Source: Pseudomonadota bacterium (GTDB lineage Bacteria; Pseudomonadota; Alphaproteobacteria; Micavibrionales; UBA2020). Taken from it: a stretch of 58,436 nt of DNA. Location: contig JAJZVA010000015.1 of NCBI GenBank assembly GCA_021845905.1, positions 1-58,436 on the forward strand. The letters run 5' to 3'. Every line of letters begins with the position of its first letter. Position 1 is the first letter of the stretch. Below the pieces are notes generated by a model. The model made no database searches and was not told the origin of the DNA. It saw nothing but the letters and a program-made list of their open reading frames with translations. Both the position numbers and the translations under genes were made by a program. Positions 44,261 through 53,031 of this stretch are shown here, piece by piece.

Positions 44261-45934
44261 ATGAAAATGACGAAAGAAAAAATGACCACGGGTGAAACGC
44301 TGTTGCGGGCGCTGAAAGACGCTGGTGCGAAGGCGCTGTTCGGCATTCCCGGCGATTACATCCTGCCGTTTTTCGACGTGGCGGCGCAAAGCGGCATTCT
44401 GCCGGTGCACACGCTGAGCCACGAGCCCGCCGTCGGTTACGCGGCGGACGCGGCGGCGCGCTTCGGCGGCGGCGTGGGCGTCGCGGTTGTGACCTACGGC
44501 GCGGGCGCGCTCAACATGATGAACGCTGTCGCCTGCGCTTTCGTGGAGAAATCGCCGCTGGTCGTCATCTCCGGCGCGCCGGGCGCGGACGAGTTCAAAT
44601 CCGGCCTGCTGCTGCACCACCAGCTCACGCATGTCAAAAGCCAGCTCAACATGTTCAGGGAGATCACCTGCGCGCAGGGAGTGCTCGACAATCCGAAAAC
44701 GGCGGCGCGGGAGATCGCCCGTGTGCTCGGCGAATGCAAGCGCTGCTCGCGCCCGGTTTATATCGAACTGCCGCGCGACACGGTGAAATCGCCATGCAAA
44801 CCCGCCGCGCCGCTTAAGGAGAAACCCGTGAATGAAAAAGCGGCGCGCAACGCCGCCGCCGCGATCGTCCGCAGGCTGAAAAACGCGCGCCGGCCGGCCA
44901 TTCTCGCCGGCGTCGAGGTCAGGCGTTTCGGGCTGGAGGAAAAACTCGCCGCGCTGGCCGAAAAAGCCGCCCTGCCGCTCGCCACGACGCTGATGGGCAA
45001 GGGGATGTTCACGCATGTCGCCGCGCCCTGCCTTGGCGCCTACATCGGTGCGGCGGGCGACGACGCCATCCGCAAGGCGGTGGAAGAATCGGACGCGCTG
45101 CTGATTTTCGGCGCGATCCGCAGCGATACCAACTTCGGCGCGGCGGGGAAAAAGATCGCGCCCCGAAACGCCATCTACGTCAACGCGGACGAACTCTCCG
45201 TCGGCGGCAAAAAAATGCCGCCCGCCGATCTCGCGCGGCTGCTCGATCTTGTGCTTGAAAAAACGCCCGCGCGGCGGGAAAAACGCTTCAGCCTCTTTTC
45301 CCGCAAGACGAAACCCGTTGCCGCGCCCGCGCCGCAATTCACCGACGCGCTGCTGACCGCGGACAACGTCATGGACGCGCTCCGCCTGTTGCCGCAAGAA
45401 GGAAAAGAGATGCCGGTCGCCGCCGACATCGGCGACTGCCTGTTCATGTCGGCGGGCATTCCCGACGTGCCGTTTCTCGCCTCCGGCTATTACGCGACGA
45501 TGGGCTTCGGCGTGCCAGCGGGGCTCGGCGTGCAGGCGGCGACGGGCGCGCGCCCGCTGATCGTCACCGGCGACGGCGGCTTTCAGATGACCGGATGGGA
45601 GTTGCTGAACTGCCGGATGCACGGGCTCGACCCCGTCGTGCTGGTCTTGAACAACGGCGGCTGGGGAATGCTGAAGCGCTTCTCCGGAGACGCGGATTAT
45701 ATTTCGCGCGGCGCGTTTTCCTATGCCGCGCTGGCGCGGGAACTGGGCGGCGAAGGCTATGCGGCGCGCACGGGACGGGAGCTGCAAACCGCGCTGCAAA
45801 CGGCGCTGAACCGACGCGGAAAATTCCAGCTGGTCGAGGCGGTGCTGTCGCACAACGAAGTTTCCGCCGCGCTCAAAAATTACGTCTCCGCCCTGCGCGC
45901 GAACAAGGAAGGCTTGAGGAAAAAACGCGCCTGA
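44261..45934 (+). CDS. ThDP-dependent decarboxylase, indolepyruvate/phenylpyruvate type
   Basis: A 557-aa enzyme with the three domains of the pyruvate-decarboxylase family: PYR domain (ALFGIPGDYILPFFD, LSHEPAVGYAADAAAR, containing the activating Glu), central domain, and PP domain with the ThDP motif GDGGFQMTGWELLN to NNGGWGML. The family splits 2-oxo acids to aldehydes. Length and the ARFGGGVGVAVVTYGAGALNMMNAVA segment resemble indolepyruvate and phenylpyruvate decarboxylases. The neighbouring divergent aminotransferase could make its oxo-acid substrate. The tail is Lys/Arg-rich. Confidence 0.85.
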   Translation: MKMTKEKMTTGETLLRALKDAGAKALFGIPGDYILPFFDVAAQSGILPVHTLSHEPAVGYAADAAARFGGGVGVAVVTYGAGALNMMNAVACAFVEKSPLVVISGAPGADEFKSGLLLHHQLTHVKSQLNMFREITCAQGVLDNPKTAAREIARVLGECKRCSRPVYIELPRDTVKSPCKPAAPLKEKPVNEKAARNAAAAIVRRLKNARRPAILAGVEVRRFGLEEKLAALAEKAALPLATTLMGKGMFTHVAAPCLGAYIGAAGDDAIRKAVEESDALLIFGAIRSDTNFGAAGKKIAPRNAIYVNADELSVGGKKMPPADLARLLDLVLEKTPARREKRFSLFSRKTKPVAAPAPQFTDALLTADNVMDALRLLPQEGKEMPVAADIGDCLFMSAGIPDVPFLASGYYATMGFGVPAGLGVQAATGARPLIVTGDGGFQMTGWELLNCRMHGLDPVVLVLNNGGWGMLKRFSGDADYISRGAFSYAALARELGGEGYAARTGRELQTALQTALNRRGKFQLVEAVLSHNEVSAALKNYVSALRANKEGLRKKRA

Positions 45935-45965
45935 CGAATTTTCAGGGGCTTGCGCGCGGGGCGCG

Positions 45966-47054
45966 TCATGCCTTGCGGCAGAATTCCAGAACGGCGGCGG
46001 AGTCGCCGCTGAAGAGCGGCGGATTTCCGCGCCGTTCCATGTGGTATGCGTATTGCGGATCGTAGTATTGCGTCAAAAGCGCGCCGATCCACTGGCGGTG
46101 GAGCGAAACGTCGCCGCTTTCCGCCTGCGCTGCAAGCGCGGCGTCGAGCGCCGTGGAAATATCCTTGTGGCGCTGCGGTCCGAGCCTTTTGCGGATGCGA
46201 TAGAGGCTCGTGCGCAGGAATTCCGCGAACAATGAAAATCCCTCTTCGCCGTAAGTCGCCCGGTATTCGGCGCAAAGGCCGGTCACGTAATCCTTCTGCA
46301 CGGCGGCGATGCGCTTTTCGAGAGGCTCTTCCAGCACGACCACCGGCGCCGTCGCGATTTTATCGATCAGGCATTGCGGCAGCGCGCAGCGGCCGACGAG
46401 GCGGCTTTCGTCTTCGATAAAGATCGGCGCGTCGCCGTCGGACCGCAGGAGGCGGATGGCGAGCGCGTTTTCGAAATCGATCTGCGACGGCTGGCCGCCG
46501 ATGCGCCCGCCGAAGCTCGACCCGCGATGGTTGGCAAGTCCTTCGAGGTCGACGGCGCGCGGCAGCTGATGGAGGACGCCCGTCTTTCCTGTGCCCGTAT
46601 GGCCGCTGATGACGATGAAATCGCGCTTTGCGACAGTGTCTTCCAGCGCGTCGAGGAGAAAGCGGCGCATCGCCTTGTAGCCGCCGGTGACGCGGGGATA
46701 AGCGACGCCCGCCTCGGCCAGCCATTGCTGGGCGATTTGCGAGCGCAGGCCGCCGCGAAAGCAGAAGAGGTAGCCGTCGGGGTGCGCCCGCGTGAAATCG
46801 CGCCACGCCGCGACGCGCGCCTCTTTCGTCGCGCCGTTGACGAGCTGCTGGCCGAGGGCGATGGCGGCTTGCTGTCCGTGTTCCTTATACATCGTGCCGA
46901 CGGCGGCGCGTTCTTCATCGTTCAGCAGCGGGATGTTGACGGCGCCGGGAAACGATCCGCCGGCGAATTCCACCGGCGCGCGCACGTCGAGCATGGCAAC
47001 GCCCGCGCGGAAAATCCGCGCGAAGTCGCTTGTGTCCGGGCGCTTGTCCGTCAC
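45966..47054 (-). CDS. mnmH: tRNA 2-selenouridine/geranyl-2-thiouridine synthase MnmH
   Basis: Exchanges sulfur for selenium at the wobble 2-thiouridine of tRNA, using selenophosphate. 362 aa from GTG 47054. The N-terminal rhodanese domain has the catalytic Cys in FCFRGGLRSQ, and the C-terminal P-loop is SGHTGTGKTGVLHQL, followed by HRGSSFGG. All are typical of MnmH (SelU). The selenophosphate synthetase gene selD is not in the window. Its start lies two bases after the DUF2892 gene, making it the last gene of the arsR-efflux operon. Confidence 0.93.
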   Translation of the reverse strand: MTDKRPDTSDFARIFRAGVAMLDVRAPVEFAGGSFPGAVNIPLLNDEERAAVGTMYKEHGQQAAIALGQQLVNGATKEARVAAWRDFTRAHPDGYLFCFRGGLRSQIAQQWLAEAGVAYPRVTGGYKAMRRFLLDALEDTVAKRDFIVISGHTGTGKTGVLHQLPRAVDLEGLANHRGSSFGGRIGGQPSQIDFENALAIRLLRSDGDAPIFIEDESRLVGRCALPQCLIDKIATAPVVVLEEPLEKRIAAVQKDYVTGLCAEYRATYGEEGFSLFAEFLRTSLYRIRKRLGPQRHKDISTALDAALAAQAESGDVSLHRQWIGALLTQYYDPQYAYHMERRGNPPLFSGDSAAVLEFCRKA

Positions 47055-47056
47055 GG

Positions 47057-47260
47057 TTATTTAAAGGCTTCGCCGCATTTCATCCCCGTTTTTTTGAGGA
47101 CGATGGCGAGCGGGCAAAATTCGGTGAACGAGGCTTGCAGCAGGTTAAGCCCGACGAATCCGGTCAGAAGCAGCCAGCCGTGGCCGAAGCGCCAGGCGAG
47201 CAGGGCGGATGCGAGCGTGACGAGACCGGCGAACCGCATCACGGCTTTGTCAATGTTCAT
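47057..47260 (-). CDS. DUF2892 (YgaP-like) membrane protein, 67 aa
   Basis: A 67-aa protein with AAAGGAG seven bases upstream of ATG 47260. Two hydrophobic helices (MRFAGLVTLASALLAWRF, LLLTGFVGLNLLQASFT) are followed by a Cys-bearing loop FCPLAIVLKKTGMKCG. This matches the DUF2892 domain that forms the membrane part of the rhodanese YgaP. Family members often sit with ArsR regulators and sulfur-transfer genes. Its start lies within the last 11 bases of the RND gene, indicating translational coupling. Confidence 0.88.
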   Translation of the reverse strand: MNIDKAVMRFAGLVTLASALLAWRFGHGWLLLTGFVGLNLLQASFTEFCPLAIVLKKTGMKCGEAFK

Positions 47261-50200
47261 TGTTTTTCTCCTTTGGGTTGATGGTGAGGGGTTTTCCGTC
47301 ATCGCGCAGCACGATGTAGATCGCGGGGATGACGAGGACGGTCAGAATGGTCGAGGAGGCGAGGCCGAACAGGAGCGAGATGGCGAGACCCTGGAAGATC
47401 GGATCGGAGATGATCGTCACCGCGCCGATCATGGCGGCGAGCGCGGTCAGCAGGATGGGGCGGAAACGCACCGCGCCCGCCTCGAGCAGCACGTCGCGCA
47501 AGGGGCGTCCATCGACGCAGCGGCAGCGGATGAAATCGACCAGCAGGATGGAATTGCGCACGATGATCCCCGCCAGCGCGATGAAGCCGATCATCGACGT
47601 CGCCGTGAAGGGCGCGTTGAAAAGCCAGTGGCCGAACATGATGCCGATGAAGGTCAGCGGCACCGGGGTGAGAATGACCAGCGGCAGCTTGAAGCTTTTG
47701 AACTGCGCGACCACCAGAACGTAAATCCCCAGCAGCGCGACTCCGAAGGCCAGCCCCATGTCGCGGAAGGTGACGTAGGTGATTTCCCATTCGCCGTCCC
47801 ACAGCAGCGTCGGGTGCGCCTCGTTCAGCGGCGCGCCGTGGTATTTGATGGCGGGTTTGGGAAGATTTCCCCAGTTCGTCCCGTTGATGATCCTGTCGAC
47901 GTCGAGCATGGCGTAAACGGGAGCTTCGTATTTTCCCGCCAGCGCGGCGGTGACCATATCGACGTATCTGCCGTTGTGGCGGAAGATGACGCGCGAGCCT
48001 TTTTCGTCCGTGACATGCACGACGTCGCCGAGCTCGACGACGGATTTGTCGCCCGGTTCGAGATTGGCGGGCACGGGCGTCGCGGCGAGCTGTTGCGTCC
48101 AGCTGAGGTCGCGCTTGGGCAGGCGCATGTCGATGGCGACCGGCGCATGGCCCGCGCCGCGGTGAGAGTAGCCGATGGGCACGCCGTCCATCAGCATGCG
48201 GATCGTGCTGTAAACATCCGACTGGCGCACGCCGAAATATTCCAGCTTGTCCTGGTCGATGGCGATATGCAGCTGCGGGCGCGGATGGCCGTAGGAATCG
48301 TCGATGTCGGTGATATAGGGCACTTCCGCGAAAATTTTCTTGAGCTTTTGTGCGACTTCAAAGCGCACCTTCGCGTTCGGGCCGTAGACTTCGGCGAGCA
48401 GTGTCGCGAGCACCGGCGGGCCCGGGGGCACTTCAACGACCTTGAGGAGCTTGCCTTTCAGCTCCGGCGCGGCTTTGAGCATTTTGCGCAAGGAGAGCGC
48501 GATGGCGTGGCTGGTGCGGCCGCGGTCGGCCTTGGGATAAAGGTTGATCTGCAATTCGCCCAGTTCCGGGGAGCGGCGGAGATAATAGTGCCGCACGAGT
48601 CCGTTGAAATTGAACGGCGCGGGCGTGCCGGCGTAGATTTGCATCGACTTGACTTCGGGAATTTCGCCTGCGACCTTTGCGGCTTCGAGCAGCGTGCGCT
48701 CTGTGTCTTCCAGCGTCGCGCCGGCGGGGAGATCGGCGACGATGGAGAGCTCCGACTTGTTGTCGAACGGCAAAAGCTTGACCGTCACGCTGCGCGTCGC
48801 GAACAGGCCGAGGGAGAGCAGCGTCGCGGCGCCGACGAAAAGCAGGAATTTCCAGGCGGATTGCTTGCTGGCGATGACGGGCGCGGCGACGCGGCGATAA
48901 AGCGCGCCGAGCTTTCCGCCGTCGTGCCTCTCTATATTTTGATTTGGCGCGGCAAGTTCGGAGTTTTTGCCGATCTTGACCATCAGCCATGGCGCGATGG
49001 TCACGGCGATGAAAAACGAAAACAGCATGGCCGCCGTGGCGTTGACGGGGATCGGCGCCATGTAAGGCCCCATCATGCCCGAGACGAACAGCATCGGCAA
49101 AAGCGCCGCGACGACCGTCAGCGTCGCGACGATGGTCGGGTTGCCGACTTCCGCGACCGCGCCGATGGCGGCCTCGGCTTTTGAGCGCCTGTCGGGCATG
49201 CCCCAGTGGCGGGCGATGTTCTCGATCACCACGATCGCGTCGTCGACGAGTATTCCGATGGAGAAGATCAGCGCGAACAGGCTGACGCGGTTGATGCTGT
49301 ATCCCATCAATTTCGCGGCGAAGAGCGTGAGTAAAATGGTGACGGGGATGATGACGAAGGTCACAGCCGCCTCGCGCCAGCCGATGGCGAGGCCGATGAG
49401 CAGAACGATGGAAACGGTGGCGAGCGCGAGGTGAAACAAAAGCTCGTTGGCCTTCTCGTTGGCGCTGTGGCCGTAGTTGCGCGTGACTTCGACGTGCACG
49501 TCGGCGGGGATCATGTGCTGTTTTTCGAGCAGATGCACGCGCTTTAAAATGTCGTCGGCGACCACGACGGCGTTCGCGCCCGCGCGCTTGGCAACGGCGA
49601 GAGTGACGGCGGGCACCGGTTCGTTCCATGTTTTTCCGTCTTTCGTCACAGTCCAGACGCGCTGTTCCTCCGGCCTGGGGCCGGAGACGATGCGCGCGAT
49701 GTCTTTCACGTAGACGGGGCGGCCGTCGCGCGTGGTGACGAGCAGAAGACCGATGTCGGGGATGCCGAACAGCGTTTGCCCGGCGACGACGGTCATCGCC
49801 TTGCCATCCTGCCGCACCGCACCGGCGGAAAATTCCTCGTTCGCGCCCTTGAGCCTTGCCGCGAGCTGCTGCAGCGTCACGCCGTATTCCGCCATTTTCT
49901 CCGGTTCCGGCTCGACGGTGATTTGCGGCGGGTCGCCGCCGGCAAGATAGGTGAGGCCGACGTCTTTGACCTTGACGACCTCGGCCTTGAGCTTTTCGGC
50001 GAGCAGGGTCAGCTCGCCCGCGCTCCAGCGGCCCGCGGCGGAAGGTTTGGGCGAGAGGGTGAGCGTGACGATGGCGACGTCGTTGATGCCGCGCCCGACG
50101 ATCAGCGGCGGCGGAATGCCGACGGGAATGCGGTTGTAGTTGGCGCGGATTTTCTCGTGCACGCGCAAGAGCGCCGTGTCTTCCGGCGTGCCGACTTTGA

Positions 50201-50534
50201 AGCGCGCGGTGACCAGCACGCGGTCGTCCTGCGTCTGGCTGTAGACGTGCTTCACGCCCTTGATGCTCTTGACGATCTGCTCCAGCGGCTCGGTGACGAG
50301 CTGCACGGCGTCGGCCGCCTTGAGCCCGTCGGCCTGCACGTGAATATCGACCATCGGCACGCTGATCTGCGGCTCTTCCTCGCGCGGAATGGTGGCAAGC
50401 GCGAGCAGGCCGAAGACGATCGCGGCGATGAGGATCAGCGGCGTCAGGGGCGAGCGGATCGTGGCGCGCGTGAGGTTTCCGGCCAAGCCTGTTTTGGGGC
50501 CGGTTTTGCGGTCGGGTTTTGCATCTTCGCTCAT
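47250..50534 (-). CDS. RND-family efflux pump permease
   Basis: A 1,094-aa inner-membrane proton-driven transporter. It has a 30-residue cytoplasmic leader, TM1 (LTPLILIAAIVFGLLALATI), the RND motif PREEEPQISVPMVDI, a porter domain, TM4 with ILVDDAIVVIENIARHWG (charged residues for the proton relay), and the second half of the repeat with IIVRNSILLVDFIRC and TALAAMIGAVTII. It belongs to the hydrophobe-type group more than to the metal CzcA group. No outer-membrane factor gene is adjacent, so it would use a TolC-like channel encoded elsewhere. The start overlaps the adaptor stop by four bases. Confidence 0.93.
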   Translation of the reverse strand: MSEDAKPDRKTGPKTGLAGNLTRATIRSPLTPLILIAAIVFGLLALATIPREEEPQISVPMVDIHVQADGLKAADAVQLVTEPLEQIVKSIKGVKHVYSQTQDDRVLVTARFKVGTPEDTALLRVHEKIRANYNRIPVGIPPPLIVGRGINDVAIVTLTLSPKPSAAGRWSAGELTLLAEKLKAEVVKVKDVGLTYLAGGDPPQITVEPEPEKMAEYGVTLQQLAARLKGANEEFSAGAVRQDGKAMTVVAGQTLFGIPDIGLLLVTTRDGRPVYVKDIARIVSGPRPEEQRVWTVTKDGKTWNEPVPAVTLAVAKRAGANAVVVADDILKRVHLLEKQHMIPADVHVEVTRNYGHSANEKANELLFHLALATVSIVLLIGLAIGWREAAVTFVIIPVTILLTLFAAKLMGYSINRVSLFALIFSIGILVDDAIVVIENIARHWGMPDRRSKAEAAIGAVAEVGNPTIVATLTVVAALLPMLFVSGMMGPYMAPIPVNATAAMLFSFFIAVTIAPWLMVKIGKNSELAAPNQNIERHDGGKLGALYRRVAAPVIASKQSAWKFLLFVGAATLLSLGLFATRSVTVKLLPFDNKSELSIVADLPAGATLEDTERTLLEAAKVAGEIPEVKSMQIYAGTPAPFNFNGLVRHYYLRRSPELGELQINLYPKADRGRTSHAIALSLRKMLKAAPELKGKLLKVVEVPPGPPVLATLLAEVYGPNAKVRFEVAQKLKKIFAEVPYITDIDDSYGHPRPQLHIAIDQDKLEYFGVRQSDVYSTIRMLMDGVPIGYSHRGAGHAPVAIDMRLPKRDLSWTQQLAATPVPANLEPGDKSVVELGDVVHVTDEKGSRVIFRHNGRYVDMVTAALAGKYEAPVYAMLDVDRIINGTNWGNLPKPAIKYHGAPLNEAHPTLLWDGEWEITYVTFRDMGLAFGVALLGIYVLVVAQFKSFKLPLVILTPVPLTFIGIMFGHWLFNAPFTATSMIGFIALAGIIVRNSILLVDFIRCRCVDGRPLRDVLLEAGAVRFRPILLTALAAMIGAVTIISDPIFQGLAISLLFGLASSTILTVLVIPAIYIVLRDDGKPLTINPKEKNNEH

Positions 50535-51535
50535 GGACGCACCACAACGTCGCCGTCATGCAGGCCGGAGAGGATTTCGCGGCCTTTCGGCAACAACTGT
50601 CCGCGCTGCACGGGCACGGCTTCCGTCTTTCCGTCCGGCCTTTGGATGCGCGCGTAGTAAACGCCGAAGCGCGAGAAGATATCGTCCGGCGGAATGACGA
50701 TGGTCCGGCGCGCGCCGACGGAAATCCACACGCGCACGCGCTGGCCGACGAAATAGTCGCCAAGGCCGGGCGCGGCCGCATCTGCCTCGACCCGACCGTT
50801 TTTGATCAGCGGGTAGACGAGGGTGATTTTTCCCTGCGCGGCTGCTTTGTCCGCCGCGCCGCCGTCGAGCCGCACCGCATCGCCGACATGGATCGAGGCG
50901 GCGTGGCGCTCGGGCACTTCGAGGCGCAATATATAATGCTGTTCGGCGACGGTGGCGATGGTTTCGCCCGGCATCACGACGGTATCCGCCGTGACCGGCA
51001 CGTCGAGCACCCTTCCGGCGACGGGCGCGCGCACCGCGCCGTCGGCGATCCGGCGGCGGAGCACGTCGCGCTCCGCGAGGGCGGCGTTTTCCGCGCTCAG
51101 GGCGACGCTGTAGTTCTTGCGCGCCTGCTCCATCGCCGCGCGCGAGGCGATGCCCTCGGCGAGCAGTTTTTTCTGGCGGGCGTTTTCTTTCTGCGCTTGC
51201 GCCGCCGTCGCGGCATAGCCTTTGATCTGCGCGTCGAGCGCGTCGATCTGCAGGGCGATTTTCTTGTCGCCGACCACGGCGATGACCTGGCCTTGCGTCA
51301 CGGCGTCGCCGGCGCGGACGGTGAGATCGGCGAGCGTGCCGCCGATGCGCGCCCGCGCCGGCACGACGTTGGCGCTTTCGACGGTGGCGAAGACCGCCTT
51401 TTCGTCCGGCACGGAAACCTCTTTCACCACGAAGGCGGCGGCGGGCGGGTTTGCGGCCGCGGCGGCGGGCACGGAGAGAAAAACGGCCAGCAGGGCCGGA
51501 ATGATTTTTTTGCCGATGATTTTCTTGCCGTCCAT
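50531..51535 (-). CDS. RND efflux periplasmic adaptor subunit (membrane fusion protein)
   Basis: A 334-aa adaptor linking the RND permease to an outer-membrane channel. The start at 51535 gives a signal peptide (KIIPALLAVFLSVPAAAAAN) and has GGAGC upstream; a longer frame is rejected. It has a lipoyl half-motif (VPARARIGGTLADLTVRAGDAVTQGQVIAVV), a coiled hairpin (QAQKENARQKKLLAEGIASRAAMEQAR) and GRVLDVPVTADTVVMPGETIATV. The start is 13 bases after the arsR stop. Confidence 0.9.
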   Translation of the reverse strand: MDGKKIIGKKIIPALLAVFLSVPAAAAANPPAAAFVVKEVSVPDEKAVFATVESANVVPARARIGGTLADLTVRAGDAVTQGQVIAVVGDKKIALQIDALDAQIKGYAATAAQAQKENARQKKLLAEGIASRAAMEQARKNYSVALSAENAALAERDVLRRRIADGAVRAPVAGRVLDVPVTADTVVMPGETIATVAEQHYILRLEVPERHAASIHVGDAVRLDGGAADKAAAQGKITLVYPLIKNGRVEADAAAPGLGDYFVGQRVRVWISVGARRTIVIPPDDIFSRFGVYYARIQRPDGKTEAVPVQRGQLLPKGREILSGLHDGDVVVRP

Positions 51536-51548
51536 TTTCAAGCTCCGC

Positions 51549-51848
51549 TCATTTTTCGCAATAGATGCCATAGAGACTCTTCACCACCTGTTCGGCGCGC
51601 GGCGAGGCGATTTTGTAGTATACGGTTTGCGCCTCCTTGCGGTTCTCCAGCAGGCCTTCGCTTTTCATTTTCCCGAGGAATTGCGAAATCTGCGGCTGGG
51701 TGACTGCGCCGTCTTCCGCGGCGACGATCTCGCCGACGCTCATTTCGCCCCTTTGCAGCAGGTTGCAGAGAATGGACAGCCTGACCGGATGCGAGAGCTG
51801 CTTCAAGAGGCCCACGGCGCCTTTTATTTTCATGCTTTTTTTGTCCAT
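51549..51848 (-). CDS. ArsR-family repressor with a BigR/SqrR-like cysteine pair
   Basis: A 99-aa winged-helix protein: LSHPVRLSILCNLL, GEIVAAEDGAVTQPQISQFLGKMKSEGLLENRKEAQTVYYKI. Two cysteines only, Cys28 in ILCNLL and Cys97 in IYCEK. Their placement matches the dithiol pair of BigR/SqrR/YgaV-type ArsR proteins, which sense persulfides and related reactive sulfur. The metal-binding ELCV(C)DL motif of metal-sensing ArsR proteins is absent. An AT-rich palindrome lies just upstream. It is first in the operon ahead of the pump and probably autoregulates it. Confidence 0.85.
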   Translation of the reverse strand: MDKKSMKIKGAVGLLKQLSHPVRLSILCNLLQRGEMSVGEIVAAEDGAVTQPQISQFLGKMKSEGLLENRKEAQTVYYKIASPRAEQVVKSLYGIYCEK

Positions 51849-51880
51849 CCGGCGATTCTCTCCCGCGCTTAGTATATAAA

Positions 51881-51894
51881 TATATTATAATATA
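51881..51894. promoter_or_regulatory. AT-rich palindrome, candidate operator/promoter of the arsR operon
   Basis: TATATTATAATATA is a perfect 14-bp palindrome inside a 35-bp AT-only tract, 33 bp upstream of the arsR ATG on the minus strand. TATAAT on the minus strand inside the tract could serve as a -10 element, so repressor binding would cover the promoter. No -35 was assigned. Confidence 0.5.
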
Positions 51895-51927
51895 ATAATA
51901 TTAGTAAAGCAAGCGGCGAAAAAAAGC

Positions 51928-53016
51928 TTATCCCCACGGCCCGCGCGGCGGCTCGGGCTGTTGCGGCTCTGCAATTTGCGCGCCCCACGGCCCGGCGGGT
52001 CTCGGCCCCGCGGCGGGCGGCAGGGATTGCGGAATGGGCGTCGCGGTCATTTCCGAGATGGCTTTGATACGCGCGGCGATCGGCGGGTGGGTGGCGAACA
52101 TGCCGATGATGCTGCTGTGGCTGTTTTCGATGCACATCTGCTGCATCTCGTGGGGGAAATGCGGCAGTTCGTCGTGCCCTGCGATGCGCATCAGCGCCCG
52201 CATCATCGCGTCGGGGTTTTTTGTGAGCTCGACGGAGCCTGCGTCGGCGAGGTATTCGCGCCTGCGCGAGAGCGCGAAGCGGATCAGCATGGCAAGCGCA
52301 TAGCCGACCATCAGAACCGCGAGCGCGATCAGCATCATCGCCGCGCCGCCGAGCCGGTTGTCGTCGTCGCGGCGGGAATAGAAGTTCGGCTGAAAGCCGA
52401 AGATCATCGAGCGGTAGATCATCTGCGCGAGGAAGCTGAGAATGCCGACGAAAATGACCGAGACGACCAGCAGCCGCACGTCGCGGTTCATGATGTGGGT
52501 CAGTTCGTGGCCGATGACGCTCTCCAGCTCGTCGTCCGGCAGGTGCTCGACGAGGCCGCGCGTCAGCACGATCTTGTAGCTTTTTTCGTCGAGGCCGGTG
52601 GCGAAGGCGTTTAAAGCGGGGCTATCAATGATCTCGAACGCGGGCATGGTAAGGCCGCGCGAGATGCAAAGATTCTCCAGCATGTTGTAGATTTTCGGGT
52701 ACTGCCGGCGCGTGACCGGCTCTGCGCCCGTCGCCATGCGCATGATGCTGTCGTGGAAAAAATAGGCGATGACGAACCAGATGAAAGCGCCGAGAAACGC
52801 CCACTGGCCATAGGCCAGAATGCCCTGCCAGCCCGCCTGAAAAGCCTCGGTCCAGTTGGTGCGCGCGCCCGGCACGGCATGTTGCGCGAGGGCGTTCATG
52901 ATGGCGAAGAAGCTACCGGTCATCCCCAGCAGCAACACCGGAAACCCCGCGAGCAGAATGCCCGATTTGATATGGTTGTTGTAGATCTGGGTATTGAGGC
53001 CGAAGGCGGAAGACAT
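51928..53016 (-). CDS. M48-family (HtpX-like) membrane metallopeptidase
   Basis: A 362-aa integral membrane zinc protease. N-terminal helices (LLAGFPVLLLGMTGSFFAIM, WAFLGAFIWFVIAYFF) are followed by the peptidase domain with GLVEHLPDDELESVIGHELTHIMNRD (HExxH) and the downstream zinc Glu region RREYLADAGSVEL. The C-terminal tail is a disordered Pro/Gly-rich stretch ending PRGPWG. HtpX-type proteases degrade damaged membrane proteins. It follows lemA with 15 bp between, a common lemA-htpX pairing. Confidence 0.92.
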   Translation of the reverse strand: MSSAFGLNTQIYNNHIKSGILLAGFPVLLLGMTGSFFAIMNALAQHAVPGARTNWTEAFQAGWQGILAYGQWAFLGAFIWFVIAYFFHDSIMRMATGAEPVTRRQYPKIYNMLENLCISRGLTMPAFEIIDSPALNAFATGLDEKSYKIVLTRGLVEHLPDDELESVIGHELTHIMNRDVRLLVVSVIFVGILSFLAQMIYRSMIFGFQPNFYSRRDDDNRLGGAAMMLIALAVLMVGYALAMLIRFALSRRREYLADAGSVELTKNPDAMMRALMRIAGHDELPHFPHEMQQMCIENSHSSIIGMFATHPPIAARIKAISEMTATPIPQSLPPAAGPRPAGPWGAQIAEPQQPEPPRGPWG

Positions 53017-53031
53017 TTCAGGCCCCGCCCG

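Noticed and set aside
46374-49184. 936-aa open frame on the plus strand
   Set aside because: Antisense to mnmH and the RND gene, low-complexity Arg/Ala/Glu composition, no domain; a shadow caused by high GC.
48433-50781. 782-aa open frame on the minus strand
   Set aside because: Same strand as the RND permease but in another frame; the permease has clear motifs and this one is Arg-rich shadow.
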